64,000 bases of DNA from Terrabacter sp. Root181. GTDB lineage: Bacteria > Actinomycetota > Actinomycetes > Actinomycetales > Dermatophilaceae. A program made the translations under genes and the position numbers. A model generated the notes under the pieces. That model searched no databases, had not been told where the DNA came from, and saw only the letters and a list, made by a program, of their open reading frames with translations. Numbering within the stretch: position 1 is the stretch's first letter; the number at the start of each line of letters is the position of its first letter. Of the stretch, positions 8,373 through 17,242 are shown piece by piece. Location: the NCBI RefSeq assembly GCF_001428505.1, contig NZ_LMHU01000001.1:140273-204272 (forward strand), written 5' to 3'.

Positions 8373-11092
8373 GCTCTCCGACGTCCCGGGAATCGATCCC
8401 GGCCCCGCCGCCCTCCGCACTGGTGACGCCGCCGACCGCGGGCGAGCGCGTCCGCGCCCAGCTGGCCCGACTGCGCCCCACCACCGCCCACCTCGTCGAC
8501 GCCGGCTTCACGGTCGTGCTCGTCGGGCTCGCCCTCGTCGGCTTCCGCACGACCTTCTTCGGCCTCGGCTGGCTCTGGGTCGGCCTCGCCGGCCTCGTCA
8601 TCGGCCTCCTCGTCGCCCACGTGACGGCGACCTTCCGGGCACCCGGGATCGTCACGCTGCTCGCGGTCGCGACGGCATACCTCCTCCTCGGCGGACCCGT
8701 CGCGATCCGCGAGGATCTCATCGCGGGGTTCATCCCGTCCGGTCAGACGTTCGCGACGCTCGTGCACATGGCGGTGCCCGGCTGGAAGGAGCTGCTCACC
8801 GCGCTCCCGCCGGTCGACTCTGAGGGCCCCTACCTGGCCCTGCCGTTCCTCTTCACGCTCGTGGGGGCGGCGCTCACTTACGGCGTCGCCCGCCGCTGGA
8901 CGGGCGCCGTCACGGCTCTCGTCGCCCCGGTGCTCCTGCTCGTCGCGTCGATCGTGCTCGGCACGCTGACGCCCGCGGCCGTGCTGCTCCAGGGTGCCGT
9001 GTTCGCCCTCGTCGCCATCGGGTGGACGGCCCTGCGCAGCAACCGCAACCGCCCCGCGCTGCAGAACGGCGCCGGACGCACGACGCGGGCGGTCACGACC
9101 GCCGCCCTGCTCGCCGTCGCCACGGTGGGCGGCTTCTTCGTCGGCCCGATGCTGCCCGGCGCGGACGACGCGGGCCGCACCGTCTTCCGGGCCTCGCTCG
9201 TGCCGCCCTTCGACGTGACGCAGTACGCCTCGCCGCTCGCCGGCTTCCGGCAGTACACCGAGCCCAACGGCTCCGAGCTCTTCGACAAGACGCTGCTCAC
9301 GGTCAAGGGCCTCCCGCAGGGGGTGCCCGTGCGCATCGCGGCGCTCGACTCCTACGACGACTTCGTGTGGGGCGCCGGCAACGTTGCGAACCTCGGCTCG
9401 GGTGACGATCCCGAGGGCACGAGCTTCCGCAAGGTCGGCAGCCACATCGCCACCGAGGGCGCCGGCACCCCGGTCACCGCGACCGTGGGCGTGCCGGCCG
9501 GGGGCTACAGCGACGTCTGGCTGCCGACCTTCGGCACCGTCACCGGCCTCGAGTTCGGCGGGTCGCGCGGCGACCAGCAGTCCGATGACCTGCGCTTCAA
9601 CGTCGACACCAACACCGGCGTCCTGCCCGAGAAGCTCCAGGCCGGCGACACCTACACCGTCAGCGCCTTGGCCCAGAAGGTCGACGCCGAGCTGCCCAAG
9701 GACGTCGACGTCGCCGACGGCACCGTCGTCGACAGCCAGAACCTCACCTTCATCGACGACAAGATCTCGCCGTGGACCGAACGCGTCGACGGCCAGTGGC
9801 AGAAGGTCGTCGCCGTGGCCAAGGCGATGCAGGACGGTGCCTACACCGACGGCGGCGCCCCTGGCGACTACCAGAACGTCTTCCTCCCCGGCCACAGCCT
9901 CCGGCGCATGACGCAGTTCATGAAGGCCACGCAGCTGGCCGGCAACGACGAGCAGTACGCCTCCGCGCTGGCGCTCGCGGCGAACCGCCTCGGCCTGCCG
10001 GCCCGCGTCGTGCTCGGTGCCGAGCCCGACGCCACCGGCGCCGTCAAGGGCAAGGACGTCCACGCCTGGGTCGAGGTCGCGAGGTCGGACGGCTCGTGGC
10101 AGCCGATCTACTGGAAGCAGTTCATCCCCGACCGCAACAAGAAGCCGCAGCAGCTGATCCAGAAGTCCGAGGAGAAGAAGACCGGCGCGCAGGTGCCGCC
10201 GCCCGCGGCCAACAACCCGCCGAGCGTCCTCCAGGGGCCCGACCAGGCGCAGAACGCGACCCAGCTCAAGACGCCGCCGAAGGACGACAAGAACCCGCTC
10301 GACCCCGACAACTGGCCGGACTGGCTGCGCTGGCTCATCTTCTTCGTCGTGGTCCCGTTGATCGTGCTGCTCCTCGTCTACACCGCGATCCGGGTCGCCA
10401 AGTGGCTGCGGCGTCGCCGTCGGCGCACGACCGGAGCGACCGCGACCCGCGTCAGCGGCGGCTGGCGCGAGGTCGTCGACACGGCCCGCGACATGCAGAT
10501 GCCCTTGCCGGTCAAGGGAACCCGTCTCGAGCAGGCCCATGCCCTCGAGGAGCACGTCTTCGGACCTCCACCCGAGAAGCCCAGCCCCGTCGTCGACGGT
10601 GCGCTCATCGGCGCCCCTGCCCCGTCGGGGGGTCACGTCGCCCCGGCCGTCGACACGGAGCCGCTGCCCACCGCGGCGGGCGACGCGCCCGGCCGACAAG
10701 GGTTGGCGCTCGTGCCGCTCGCGGCCGCGGCCAACGGGCACGTCTTCGACGTCGCCGAGCCGACGCCCGAGGAGGTCGACGCCTTCTGGGCCGACGTCGA
10801 GACGGCGCGCCAGCGGATCCGCAGCGAGCAGGGCTTCTGGCAGAGGCTGCGCGGTGACCTGTCGCTGCGGACCTTCCGCGACCACCTGCCCACTGGGGCC
10901 GGCCTCGGTCCGGCCCTCGCACGGACCTCGCGCCGCCAGGGCGGGCCCCAGCAGCCGAGCCGACGCGGCAAGGCCGCCACCAAGGCCGGGATCGGCACGA
11001 CCGCTCCCACCGAGACCCGATCGAGCCGCCGCGGCGGCGCTGGCGGACGCACGAGCACCGGCAGCGGTGCCGGCAAGAAGGGTGACGCGTGA
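8369..11092 (+). CDS. TgpA-like transglutaminase-fold membrane protein, catalytic Cys missing
   Basis: 907 aa, starting inside the stop of the DUF58 gene. About six membrane segments fill the first ~260 residues (LVDAGFTVVLVGLALVGFRT, LWVGLAGLVIGLLVAHV and others). A periplasmic-type domain follows, then one more helix (about 650-672, LIFFVVVPLIVLLLVYTAI) and a basic cytoplasmic tail. The transglutaminase core is recognisable (QYASALALAANRLGLPARVV, then DVHAWVEV with His565). Where active family members have G-x-C-E-x-F-A, this protein reads GNDEQYA, so Asp527 replaces the nucleophilic Cys; the usual W-x-x-x-D-P is WQPIYWKQF, so the Asp also looks lost. I infer a non-catalytic binding or scaffold domain. 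Its stop overlaps the GTG of the EccC-like gene, so it is coupled to the secretion ATPase. Confidence 0.85.
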   Translation: MSSPTSRESIPAPPPSALVTPPTAGERVRAQLARLRPTTAHLVDAGFTVVLVGLALVGFRTTFFGLGWLWVGLAGLVIGLLVAHVTATFRAPGIVTLLAVATAYLLLGGPVAIREDLIAGFIPSGQTFATLVHMAVPGWKELLTALPPVDSEGPYLALPFLFTLVGAALTYGVARRWTGAVTALVAPVLLLVASIVLGTLTPAAVLLQGAVFALVAIGWTALRSNRNRPALQNGAGRTTRAVTTAALLAVATVGGFFVGPMLPGADDAGRTVFRASLVPPFDVTQYASPLAGFRQYTEPNGSELFDKTLLTVKGLPQGVPVRIAALDSYDDFVWGAGNVANLGSGDDPEGTSFRKVGSHIATEGAGTPVTATVGVPAGGYSDVWLPTFGTVTGLEFGGSRGDQQSDDLRFNVDTNTGVLPEKLQAGDTYTVSALAQKVDAELPKDVDVADGTVVDSQNLTFIDDKISPWTERVDGQWQKVVAVAKAMQDGAYTDGGAPGDYQNVFLPGHSLRRMTQFMKATQLAGNDEQYASALALAANRLGLPARVVLGAEPDATGAVKGKDVHAWVEVARSDGSWQPIYWKQFIPDRNKKPQQLIQKSEEKKTGAQVPPPAANNPPSVLQGPDQAQNATQLKTPPKDDKNPLDPDNWPDWLRWLIFFVVVPLIVLLLVYTAIRVAKWLRRRRRRTTGATATRVSGGWREVVDTARDMQMPLPVKGTRLEQAHALEEHVFGPPPEKPSPVVDGALIGAPAPSGGHVAPAVDTEPLPTAAGDAPGRQGLALVPLAAAANGHVFDVAEPTPEEVDAFWADVETARQRIRSEQGFWQRLRGDLSLRTFRDHLPTGAGLGPALARTSRRQGGPQQPSRRGKAATKAGIGTTAPTETRSSRRGGAGGRTSTGSGAGKKGDA

Positions 11093-14000
11093 AGCTGAAG
11101 TTCGTCCTCCGGTCGGGAGACCGTGAGACCGACCTCGTCGCGACGACGGACTCCGCCACCACGGTCGGGGACCTCGCGGCCTACCTCGCCGCCGCGGACC
11201 CGCACCGGTCGAGCGTGCTCGGGGTCGACACGTCGATGACACTGGCCCTCGTCGACCAGGACATGCGTGGCCTCGACCCGCGCGCGACCGTCGCCGAGAG
11301 CGGCCTCCAGTCCGGCATGCGGGTCTCGACGACCCGCGCCGGCGAGGGCTTCGTCGACCGTGGCCGACCCGCCGCCGTCGCCTACATCCGCTCGGGCCCC
11401 GACGCAGGGCGCGAGTTCCCGCTCGCCCGCGGGACGGCATACATCGGTCGTGGCCGCGGCTGCGAGGTGCAGCTCTCCGACGAGTCGGTCTCGCGCAAGC
11501 ACGCCAAGCTCGTCATCCAGGAGGTCGTCGAGGTCGTCGACCTCGGCTCGGCCAACGGCATCACCGCCGGCGGGCAGCAGGTCACCCGCGCCCACCTCAA
11601 GAGCGGCGACGTCGTGCGGGTCGGCGACACCGAGCTCGAGGTGCACCTGCAGGGCGACGGCGTCGTGAGCCGTCCCGGCAGCGGTGTGCTCTCGGGCGAC
11701 GCCGGCACCGTGGCGTTCTCGCGCTCGCCGCGCGTGGCCCCGCTCTTCGCCGGGCAGGAGTTCCAGGTGCCCGACCTGCCCGAGCGGGGCAAGCCCAACC
11801 CGATGCCGCTCGTCGCGATGCTCGTGCCGCTGCTCATGGGCATCGTCATGTACCTCATCACCCGCAGCGCCTTCTCGATCATCTTCATGCTGATGATGCC
11901 GATGATGATGGCGGGCACCTACTACGAGGCCCGCCGTCAGCAGAAGAAGGACTTCGCGCAGGCGATGGAGGACTTCACGGAGGACCTCGCCCTGCTCTCG
12001 CAGCGCATCCGCGGGTCCCTGGAGGTCGAGGGCCACACCCGACGTGGGGAGCACCCCAGCGGCGTCGACTGCCTGACCGCCGTGCGCGACCGCAGCGCGC
12101 TGCTCTGGACCCGCCGGCGCGACGGCAACGGCCACGCCGAGCTGCGGCTCGGGCTCGGCACCCGCCCCTCCCGCTCCGCCATCAAGATGCCCGCCGTCGG
12201 CCGCTCCAAGGCCGAGGCATGGCTCGAGGTGTCGGAGCAGCTGCACGGCCTCGAGGTCGTGCACGACGTGCCGATCGTCGCGTCGCCGCTGACCGACGGA
12301 GCCATCGGAGTGGCGGGCCAGCGCGCCAACGCCCTCGGTGCGGCCCGTTCGGTCGTGCTCCAGACCGCGGCGCTGCACTCGCCTGCCGAGCTCGCCGTCT
12401 GCTCCTTCGCCTCCGGCAGCTCGGCCCGCGACTGGGACTTCCTCAAGTGGCTCCCGCACACGACCTCGCCGCACAGCCCCATCGGCACCGACCACCTCGC
12501 GGCCAGTGCCCCGGCCTGCTCGGCGCTCGCCGACGCCCTCGAGGACATCATCGAGGCCAAGGGCACCGCTAAGGGCACCGCCCAGGAGCAGGAGCAGGCC
12601 GGCGCCGAGCGCCCGACCGTCCTCGTGCTCGTCGAGAGCGACGCCCCCATCGACCGCAGCCGCCTCGTCGCCATCGCCGAGCGCGGCCACCGCCAGGGTG
12701 TCGTCGTCGTCTGGGTCGCCGAGACCCAGCAGCTGCTCCCGGCCGCGTGCCACACCTTCCTCGTCGTCAGCGACGACCAGAGCTCCCTTGCCGGCTACGT
12801 CCACGCCGGCGAGGAGGTGCAGCCCGTCGCCGTCGACCGCATCGGCTACGACGAGGCGATGGCCTGCGCACGTCAGCTCGCGCCCGTCGTCGACGCCGGC
12901 GTGCCCGTCGACGACGCGAGCGACCTGCCGCGGGCCGTCTCGCTCCTCACCCTCGCCGGCACCGACCTCGCGAGCTCCGAGGAGGCCGTCATCGAGAAGT
13001 GGGGCGAGTCGCGCTCGATTCTCACCGGCCCGTACGCCCCCGCCGTCCTGCCTCGCAGGCCCGCCAACCTGCGCGCCATCGTGGGCCAGTCGAGCCAGGG
13101 CACCTTCTCGGTCGACATCCGCTCCGACGGCCCCCACGCCCTCGTCGGCGGCACGACCGGCGCCGGCAAGTCCGAGCTGCTCCAGGCGTGGATCCTCGGC
13201 ATGGCCGCAGCGCACTCCCCGCAGCGCGTCACCTTCCTGCTCGTCGACTACAAGGGCGGCTCGGCCTTCCGCGACTGCGTCAAGCTGCCGCACACGGTCG
13301 GCCTCGTCACCGACCTGTCGCCGCACCTCGTACGCCGGGCGCTCGCGTCGCTCGCGGCCGAGCTGCACTACCGCGAGCACCTGCTCGCCCGGCACAAGGC
13401 CAAGGACCTCGTCGAGCTCGAGCGCCGCGGCGAGGTCGATGCCCCGCCGTCGCTGATCATCGTCGTCGACGAGTTCGCGGCGCTCGTCCAGGAGGTGCCG
13501 GAGTTCGTCGACGGCGTCGTCAACGTCGCCCAGCGCGGCCGCTCGCTCGGGCTGCACCTCATCCTCGCGACGCAGCGGCCCGCCGGCGTCATCAAGGACA
13601 ACCTGCGCGCCAACACCAACCTCCGCATGGCGCTGCGCATGGCCGACGAGAACGACTCCGACGACGTGCTCGGGTCCAAGGAGGCCGCCTTCTTCGACCC
13701 CGCGCTGCCCGGCCGTGCCGTGTCCAAGACCGGCCCTGGCCGGCTCGTCCCCTTCCAGACGGGGTATGCCGGTGGGTGGACCTCCGACGTCCCGCCGCCG
13801 CCCGACATGAAGGTCGAGACGCTGACCTTCGGCCGCGGCACCGAGTGGGAGCCGCCGCGCGCCGAGGGCGCCGACGAGGCCGCCGACCTCGGGCCCACCG
13901 ACATCCAGCGGCTCGTCGTCACGCTCGGCCGCGCCGCCCGGGTCGCCGAGCTGCCCAAGCCGCGCAAGCCGTGGCTGCCTGACATGCGCTCGGTCTACGA

Positions 14001-15501
14001 CCTCGCGACCCTGCCGACGCAGCGCCGCGACGACGAGCTCGTCTTCGGTGTCGCCGACGATCCCGACAACCAGGCCCAGCCCGAGATCGCGTTCCGCCCG
14101 GACAAGGAGGGCAACATCGCGATCTACGGCACGTCGGGCTCCGGCAAGTCGGTCTTCCTCCGCTCGATGGCGGTCGCGGCCGGCTACACCGTGCGCGGCG
14201 GGCCCTGCCACGTCTACGGCCTCGACTTCGGCAACCGTGGCCTCGCGATGCTCGAGTCGCTGCCGCACGTCGGCTCGATCATCCCCGGCGGTGACCACGA
14301 GCGCGTCATCCGACTCCTCCGGACGCTGCGCGCGACGATCGACGAGCGGGCCTCGCGCTACTCGGCCGTCAGCGCCGCGACGATCACCGACTACCGGCGC
14401 CTCGCCGGCCGCCCCGACGAGCCGCGCGTCATCGTCCTCATCGACAACATGACCGCCTTTCGTCAGGCCTACGAGGTCGGCGGTCGCTTCCAGTGGCTCG
14501 ACATGCTGGCCGGGCTCGCCGCCGACGGGCGCCCCGTCGGCGTCCACTTCATCATCGCCTCCGACCAGCGCACCGGCCTGCCGACCAACCTCGCGGCCGC
14601 CGTGCAGGGCCGGATCATCCTGCGCATGAGCAACGTCGACGACTACTCCGTCTTCGGCGTGCCCGGTGACGTGCTGACGATGGCCTCGCCCTCCGGCCGT
14701 GGCCTCATGTCCGGCTCCGAGGTGCAGGTCGCGGTGCTCGGCGGCTCGTCCGACGTCACGGTGCAGGCCGCCGCGATCCAGGCCTTCGCCGACGCGACGC
14801 GCAAGGCCGGCGTCAGCCAGGCGCCGCCGATCGAGAGCCTCGCAGAGGTCATCCCGGTCGGCGACCTCCCGTCGGAGCTCGGCGGTCGTCCCGTCGTGGG
14901 TGTCGCCTCCTCGACGCTCGAGCCGATCGGCTTCGACCCGAAGGGCACGTTCATCGTCACCGGTCCCTCCGGCTCGGGACGCACGACGGCGGTCGCGACG
15001 ACCGCGGCCGGCCTCTTCCGGTTCAGCTCCGGCTCGGCGCTCTACCTCATGACGCCGCGCCGAACGTCGGAGCTGCTCGACCTCGGGATCTGGGCCGAGA
15101 CGGCCGTCGGCGGAGAGGCCACCGCTGCACTCGCAGCCCGGCTCGCGGCCGAGATCGAGGAGGGACGCGTCACGCGGCCCATCGCGGTCTTCGTCGAGCG
15201 CATCGACGATCTCGCGCCGTCGGGCGCCGAGAACGCCCTGACCACCCTGACCAAGGCCTGCGTCGACGACGACCAGCTCGTCGTCGCCGAGGGCGAGGCG
15301 GCCTTCTTCAGCAGCAACTTCGGGCTCCAGGCCCTGCTCAAGACGTCGCGCTCGGGCCTCGCCCTTCACCCCGACGGCAACGAGGGGCTCTCGGTCTTCA
15401 AGGCCAACCTCCCCGCCCTCAACCGGGCAGAGCTCCCCCCGGGCCGCGGGTTCATCATCGAGAAGGGCCGTTTCGAGCTGGTCCAGGTGGCCCTCCCATG
15501 A
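11089..15501 (+). CDS. EccC-like FHA-FtsK/SpoIIIE type VII secretion ATPase
   Basis: 1,470 aa; GTG start overlapping the upstream TGA. Order: a ubiquitin-like N-terminal region (about 1-80), an FHA domain (about 95-185; YIGRGRGCEVQLSDESVSRKHA, then LGSANG) that would bind phosphothreonine, two membrane helices (about 240-280), then three FtsK/SpoIIIE ATPase modules. Module 1 has an intact Walker A (GGTTGAGKSE, Lys694) and Walker B (LIIVVDEF, Asp794-Glu795). Module 2 has GTSGSGKSV (Lys1020) but an Asn after the Walker B Asp (VLIDNM). Module 3 reads GPSGSGRTT, with Arg1298 where Lys is expected. This is the EccC layout, in which the motor binds WXG100 substrates and drives export. The two WXG100 genes follow directly. 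EccB, EccD, EccE and mycosin genes are not in the window. Confidence 0.92.
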   Translation: MKLKFVLRSGDRETDLVATTDSATTVGDLAAYLAAADPHRSSVLGVDTSMTLALVDQDMRGLDPRATVAESGLQSGMRVSTTRAGEGFVDRGRPAAVAYIRSGPDAGREFPLARGTAYIGRGRGCEVQLSDESVSRKHAKLVIQEVVEVVDLGSANGITAGGQQVTRAHLKSGDVVRVGDTELEVHLQGDGVVSRPGSGVLSGDAGTVAFSRSPRVAPLFAGQEFQVPDLPERGKPNPMPLVAMLVPLLMGIVMYLITRSAFSIIFMLMMPMMMAGTYYEARRQQKKDFAQAMEDFTEDLALLSQRIRGSLEVEGHTRRGEHPSGVDCLTAVRDRSALLWTRRRDGNGHAELRLGLGTRPSRSAIKMPAVGRSKAEAWLEVSEQLHGLEVVHDVPIVASPLTDGAIGVAGQRANALGAARSVVLQTAALHSPAELAVCSFASGSSARDWDFLKWLPHTTSPHSPIGTDHLAASAPACSALADALEDIIEAKGTAKGTAQEQEQAGAERPTVLVLVESDAPIDRSRLVAIAERGHRQGVVVVWVAETQQLLPAACHTFLVVSDDQSSLAGYVHAGEEVQPVAVDRIGYDEAMACARQLAPVVDAGVPVDDASDLPRAVSLLTLAGTDLASSEEAVIEKWGESRSILTGPYAPAVLPRRPANLRAIVGQSSQGTFSVDIRSDGPHALVGGTTGAGKSELLQAWILGMAAAHSPQRVTFLLVDYKGGSAFRDCVKLPHTVGLVTDLSPHLVRRALASLAAELHYREHLLARHKAKDLVELERRGEVDAPPSLIIVVDEFAALVQEVPEFVDGVVNVAQRGRSLGLHLILATQRPAGVIKDNLRANTNLRMALRMADENDSDDVLGSKEAAFFDPALPGRAVSKTGPGRLVPFQTGYAGGWTSDVPPPPDMKVETLTFGRGTEWEPPRAEGADEAADLGPTDIQRLVVTLGRAARVAELPKPRKPWLPDMRSVYDLATLPTQRRDDELVFGVADDPDNQAQPEIAFRPDKEGNIAIYGTSGSGKSVFLRSMAVAAGYTVRGGPCHVYGLDFGNRGLAMLESLPHVGSIIPGGDHERVIRLLRTLRATIDERASRYSAVSAATITDYRRLAGRPDEPRVIVLIDNMTAFRQAYEVGGRFQWLDMLAGLAADGRPVGVHFIIASDQRTGLPTNLAAAVQGRIILRMSNVDDYSVFGVPGDVLTMASPSGRGLMSGSEVQVAVLGGSSDVTVQAAAIQAFADATRKAGVSQAPPIESLAEVIPVGDLPSELGGRPVVGVASSTLEPIGFDPKGTFIVTGPSGSGRTTAVATTAAGLFRFSSGSALYLMTPRRTSELLDLGIWAETAVGGEATAALAARLAAEIEEGRVTRPIAVFVERIDDLAPSGAENALTTLTKACVDDDQLVVAEGEAAFFSSNFGLQALLKTSRSGLALHPDGNEGLSVFKANLPALNRAELPPGRGFIIEKGRFELVQVALP

Positions 15502-15510
15502 CACCCCCCT

Positions 15511-15583
15511 CGCAACACACCCAGAAGGTCACCACACACCGGGATCGGATGCCGGTGAGTTGCGACCTACTCGGTGTGTTGCG
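15511..15583. repeat. Long imperfect inverted repeat downstream of the EccC-like gene
   Basis: The arm CGCAACACACC at 15511-15521 is matched exactly in reverse complement at 15573-15583. Pairing continues imperfectly inward (CAGAAGGTC against GACCTACTC), giving about 20-bp arms around a ~30-nt centre. It begins 10 bp after the EccC-like stop. It could form a transcript-ending structure or a paired protein site; there is no U-tract. This is the left part of a 373-bp stretch (15502-15874) without a gene. Confidence 0.5.
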
Positions 15584-15685
15584 GAGTCGGGCGTGGGGTC
15601 GTGACGGGACCAGAAGCGTTGGGGCACCAGGGATTCGGGGAGGCACACGGCATACGCCATCGGTGCCGCACAAGGCCCTCGGATC

Positions 15686-15703
15686 ATGGGGAGTGCTCCC
15701 CAT
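15686..15703. promoter_or_regulatory. Palindrome upstream of the WXG100 genes (candidate operator)
   Basis: ATGGGGAG-TG-CTCCCCAT is a perfect 8-bp-arm palindrome. It is nested inside a second pair, GCCCTC (about 15675) and GAGGGC (about 15714). It lies about 170 bp before the first WXG100 start, in the only sizeable gap of the locus, so it is a plausible site for a regulator that lets the WXG100 pair be expressed separately from the ATPase. The rest of 15502-15874 shows only one GGCATAC heptamer (15649) and no convincing gene. Confidence 0.4.
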
Positions 15704-15874
15704 CGACACCCCCTGAGGGCTGACATAGGTTTCTGCATGTCGACGAAAGCCGCCCATCGGGACGAACCGCCCGGGGCACGGACGTCGAGGAGTTGGCACA
15801 GCGCGGGCCTGCACGGTTGGTCCGGAAGAGAACTTCCCGAATCAGTCGGGGGAACACAGGCGAAGGAGAATGTC

Positions 15875-16150
15875 ATGGCTTGGCTCGGTATGAACGACGA
15901 TGAGGTCAACGCCCAGGGCAACGTCCTGCAGCAGCAGGCGGAGGCCATCCAGAAGCTCATCACCAAGGTCGACCAGGAGGTCGAGTCCCTGAAGCAGAAC
16001 TGGCAGGGTGACGACTCCAAGCAGTTCGAGCAGGAGTGGACCGGCACGCACCGCCCCGAGCTCCAGAAGGCCCAGAAGCTGCTCACCGAGATGAAGTCGA
16101 CGATCGACCACGAGGTCCAGCAGCAGCGCAGCACCTCGTCGCAGTACTGA
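15875..16150 (+). CDS. WXG100 (ESAT-6-like) protein 1
   Basis: 91 aa; ATG with AAGGAG six bases upstream. The central WQG turn (LKQNWQGDDSKQF) and two flanking amphipathic helices are typical of WXG100 proteins, secreted as helical-hairpin dimers by ESX/type VII systems. The C-terminal part continues with TEMKSTIDHEVQQQ. A second WXG100 gene follows after 54 bp, so a heterodimer is likely. The genes lie directly after the EccC-like ATPase, the presumed exporter. Confidence 0.92.
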   Translation: MAWLGMNDDEVNAQGNVLQQQAEAIQKLITKVDQEVESLKQNWQGDDSKQFEQEWTGTHRPELQKAQKLLTEMKSTIDHEVQQQRSTSSQY

Positions 16151-16204
16151 CCCACCTCATCTCGCTCACGACCAACACACGCAGACTTCTGAAGGGGAAC
16201 TGAC

Positions 16205-16480
16205 ATGGCTGTTTACAAGAAGGGTATGAACGCCGACGCGGTGTCCGCGTCCGGTGACAAGCTCGTCGGCTACAAGGGCGAGCTCGACGGCATCGTCGAG
16301 GCCGTCAACGGCGCCGTCTCCACGATCAAGAGCAACTGGGGCGGCACGGACGCCGACCGCTTCCAGAGCGACTGGCACGGCCAGCGCCAGGTCGTCTCGG
16401 CCGCCGGCGACAAGCTCGACGCCATGGGCAAGAAGTGCAAGACCAACGCCGAGTCGCAGAAGCAGACGTCGTCGAAGTGA
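16205..16480 (+). CDS. WXG100 (ESAT-6-like) protein 2
   Basis: 91 aa, the same length as its upstream partner; ATG preceded by GAAGGGGAACTGAC. The signature is IKSNWGGTDADRFQSDW, with helices before (VEAVNGAVSTIKS) and after (ISAAGDK-like region). Sequence identity with the first WXG100 protein is low outside the W-x-G turn, as is usual for EsxA/EsxB-type partners. A strong hairpin terminator follows 43 bp downstream and closes the type VII-like locus. Confidence 0.92.
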   Translation: MAVYKKGMNADAVSASGDKLVGYKGELDGIVEAVNGAVSTIKSNWGGTDADRFQSDWHGQRQVVSAAGDKLDAMGKKCKTNAESQKQTSSK

Positions 16481-16522
16481 GCCCGGCTGCCGCGTGAGCA
16501 CGGCTCCGCAGCACCCGTCGCG

Positions 16523-16564
16523 AAGGGTGGTCGCTCCCGAACAGGGGAGGAGCGGCCACCCTTT
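16523..16564 (+). terminator. Hairpin terminator after the WXG100 pair
   Basis: Arms AAGGGTGGTCGCTCC (16523-16537) and GGAGCGGCCACCCTT (16549-16563) pair over 15 bp with a single G-U, followed by a short T run. It separates the secretion locus from the sigma-factor promoter at 16586. Confidence 0.75.
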
Positions 16565-16585
16565 CGCATATCCGGGCCACAGGAC

Positions 16586-16613
16586 GTATCAATTCGCTTG
16601 ACAGCCGCGTCTG
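16586..16613 (+). promoter_or_regulatory. ECF-type promoter block, copy 1 (sigma factor gene)
   Basis: GTATCA (16586-16591), 12 bp, then GCCGCGTCTG (16604-16613), ending 44 bp before the sigma start. The same block with identical spacing precedes both S8 protease genes. Read as a promoter, GTATCA is the -35 and CGTCTG the -10 with a 16-bp spacer, matching the geometry and the CGTC core of ECF promoters. The simplest reading is autoregulation by the sigma factor encoded here. Confidence 0.72.
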
Positions 16614-16657
16614 CCCGGTGTGAGACCTAGACTGAGCACCCAGAGGAGGGGCGACGC

Positions 16658-17242
16658 ATGGGCGGACCTGGTGAACTCACCGAGCTGGTCGCCCGCGCCT
16701 CCCACGGAGAAGCCGCGGCGTGGAACGCCATCGTCGACCGCTTCGCGCCGTTGCTCTGGGGCGTCGCCCGCGGCTACCGGCTCCGCCAGGAGGACGCCGC
16801 CGACGTCGTGCAGAACACGTGGCTCAAGCTCCTCGACCACCTCGACTCGATCAAGCAGCCCGAGGCGTTGGCCGGATGGCTGTCGACGACGGCCCAGCAC
16901 GAGGCCCTGGCGGTCCTGCGCAAGGGCAAGCGCGAGCACCTCGTGCGCGACGACGACCTCGCGACGAACGTGCCCGACGAACAGGCGCTCGCCCTGGACG
17001 CGGCGCTGCTCGACGACGAGCGCGACGGCGAGCTCTGGACGTGCTTCGGCCACCTGTCGGAACCCTGTCAGGTGCTCCTCCGGGCGCTCATGGCGAGTGA
17101 TCGCCCGAACTACAAGGTCATCTCGGAGGCGCTCGGGATGGCGGTCGGCTCGATCGGGCCGACGCGGATGCGCTGCCTCGACAAGCTCAGGGAGATCGTC
17201 CGGAAGTCCGGATCCGACCTCGACACGGAAAGGGGGGCGTGA
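16658..17242 (+). CDS. ECF-type RNA polymerase sigma factor
   Basis: 194 aa; ATG start with GAGGGGCGACGC upstream. Region 2 lies at about residues 20-90 (WNAIVDRFAPLLWGVARGYR, DAADVVQNTWLKLLDHLD, GWLSTTAQHEALAVLRK), region 4 at about 125-185 (LSEPCQVLLRALMAS, KVISEALGMAVGSIGPTRMRCLDKLR). There is no adjacent zinc-finger anti-sigma gene. Instead a 161-aa protein of unknown function overlaps its stop, and a CHAT protease lies convergent beyond that. The promoter block in front of this gene recurs before the two S8 proteases, so they are its likely targets. The nearby TTGACA (16598-16603) lies inside the 12-bp spacer of the shared block. Confidence 0.9.
   Translation: MGGPGELTELVARASHGEAAAWNAIVDRFAPLLWGVARGYRLRQEDAADVVQNTWLKLLDHLDSIKQPEALAGWLSTTAQHEALAVLRKGKREHLVRDDDLATNVPDEQALALDAALLDDERDGELWTCFGHLSEPCQVLLRALMASDRPNYKVISEALGMAVGSIGPTRMRCLDKLREIVRKSGSDLDTERGA

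Noticed and set aside
16598-16626. TTGACA with TGAGAC 17 bp later as a housekeeping promoter for the sigma gene
   Set aside because: The TTGACA falls in the spacer of the shared GTATCA block and TGAGAC is a poor -10; the block conserved in three promoters explains the region better.
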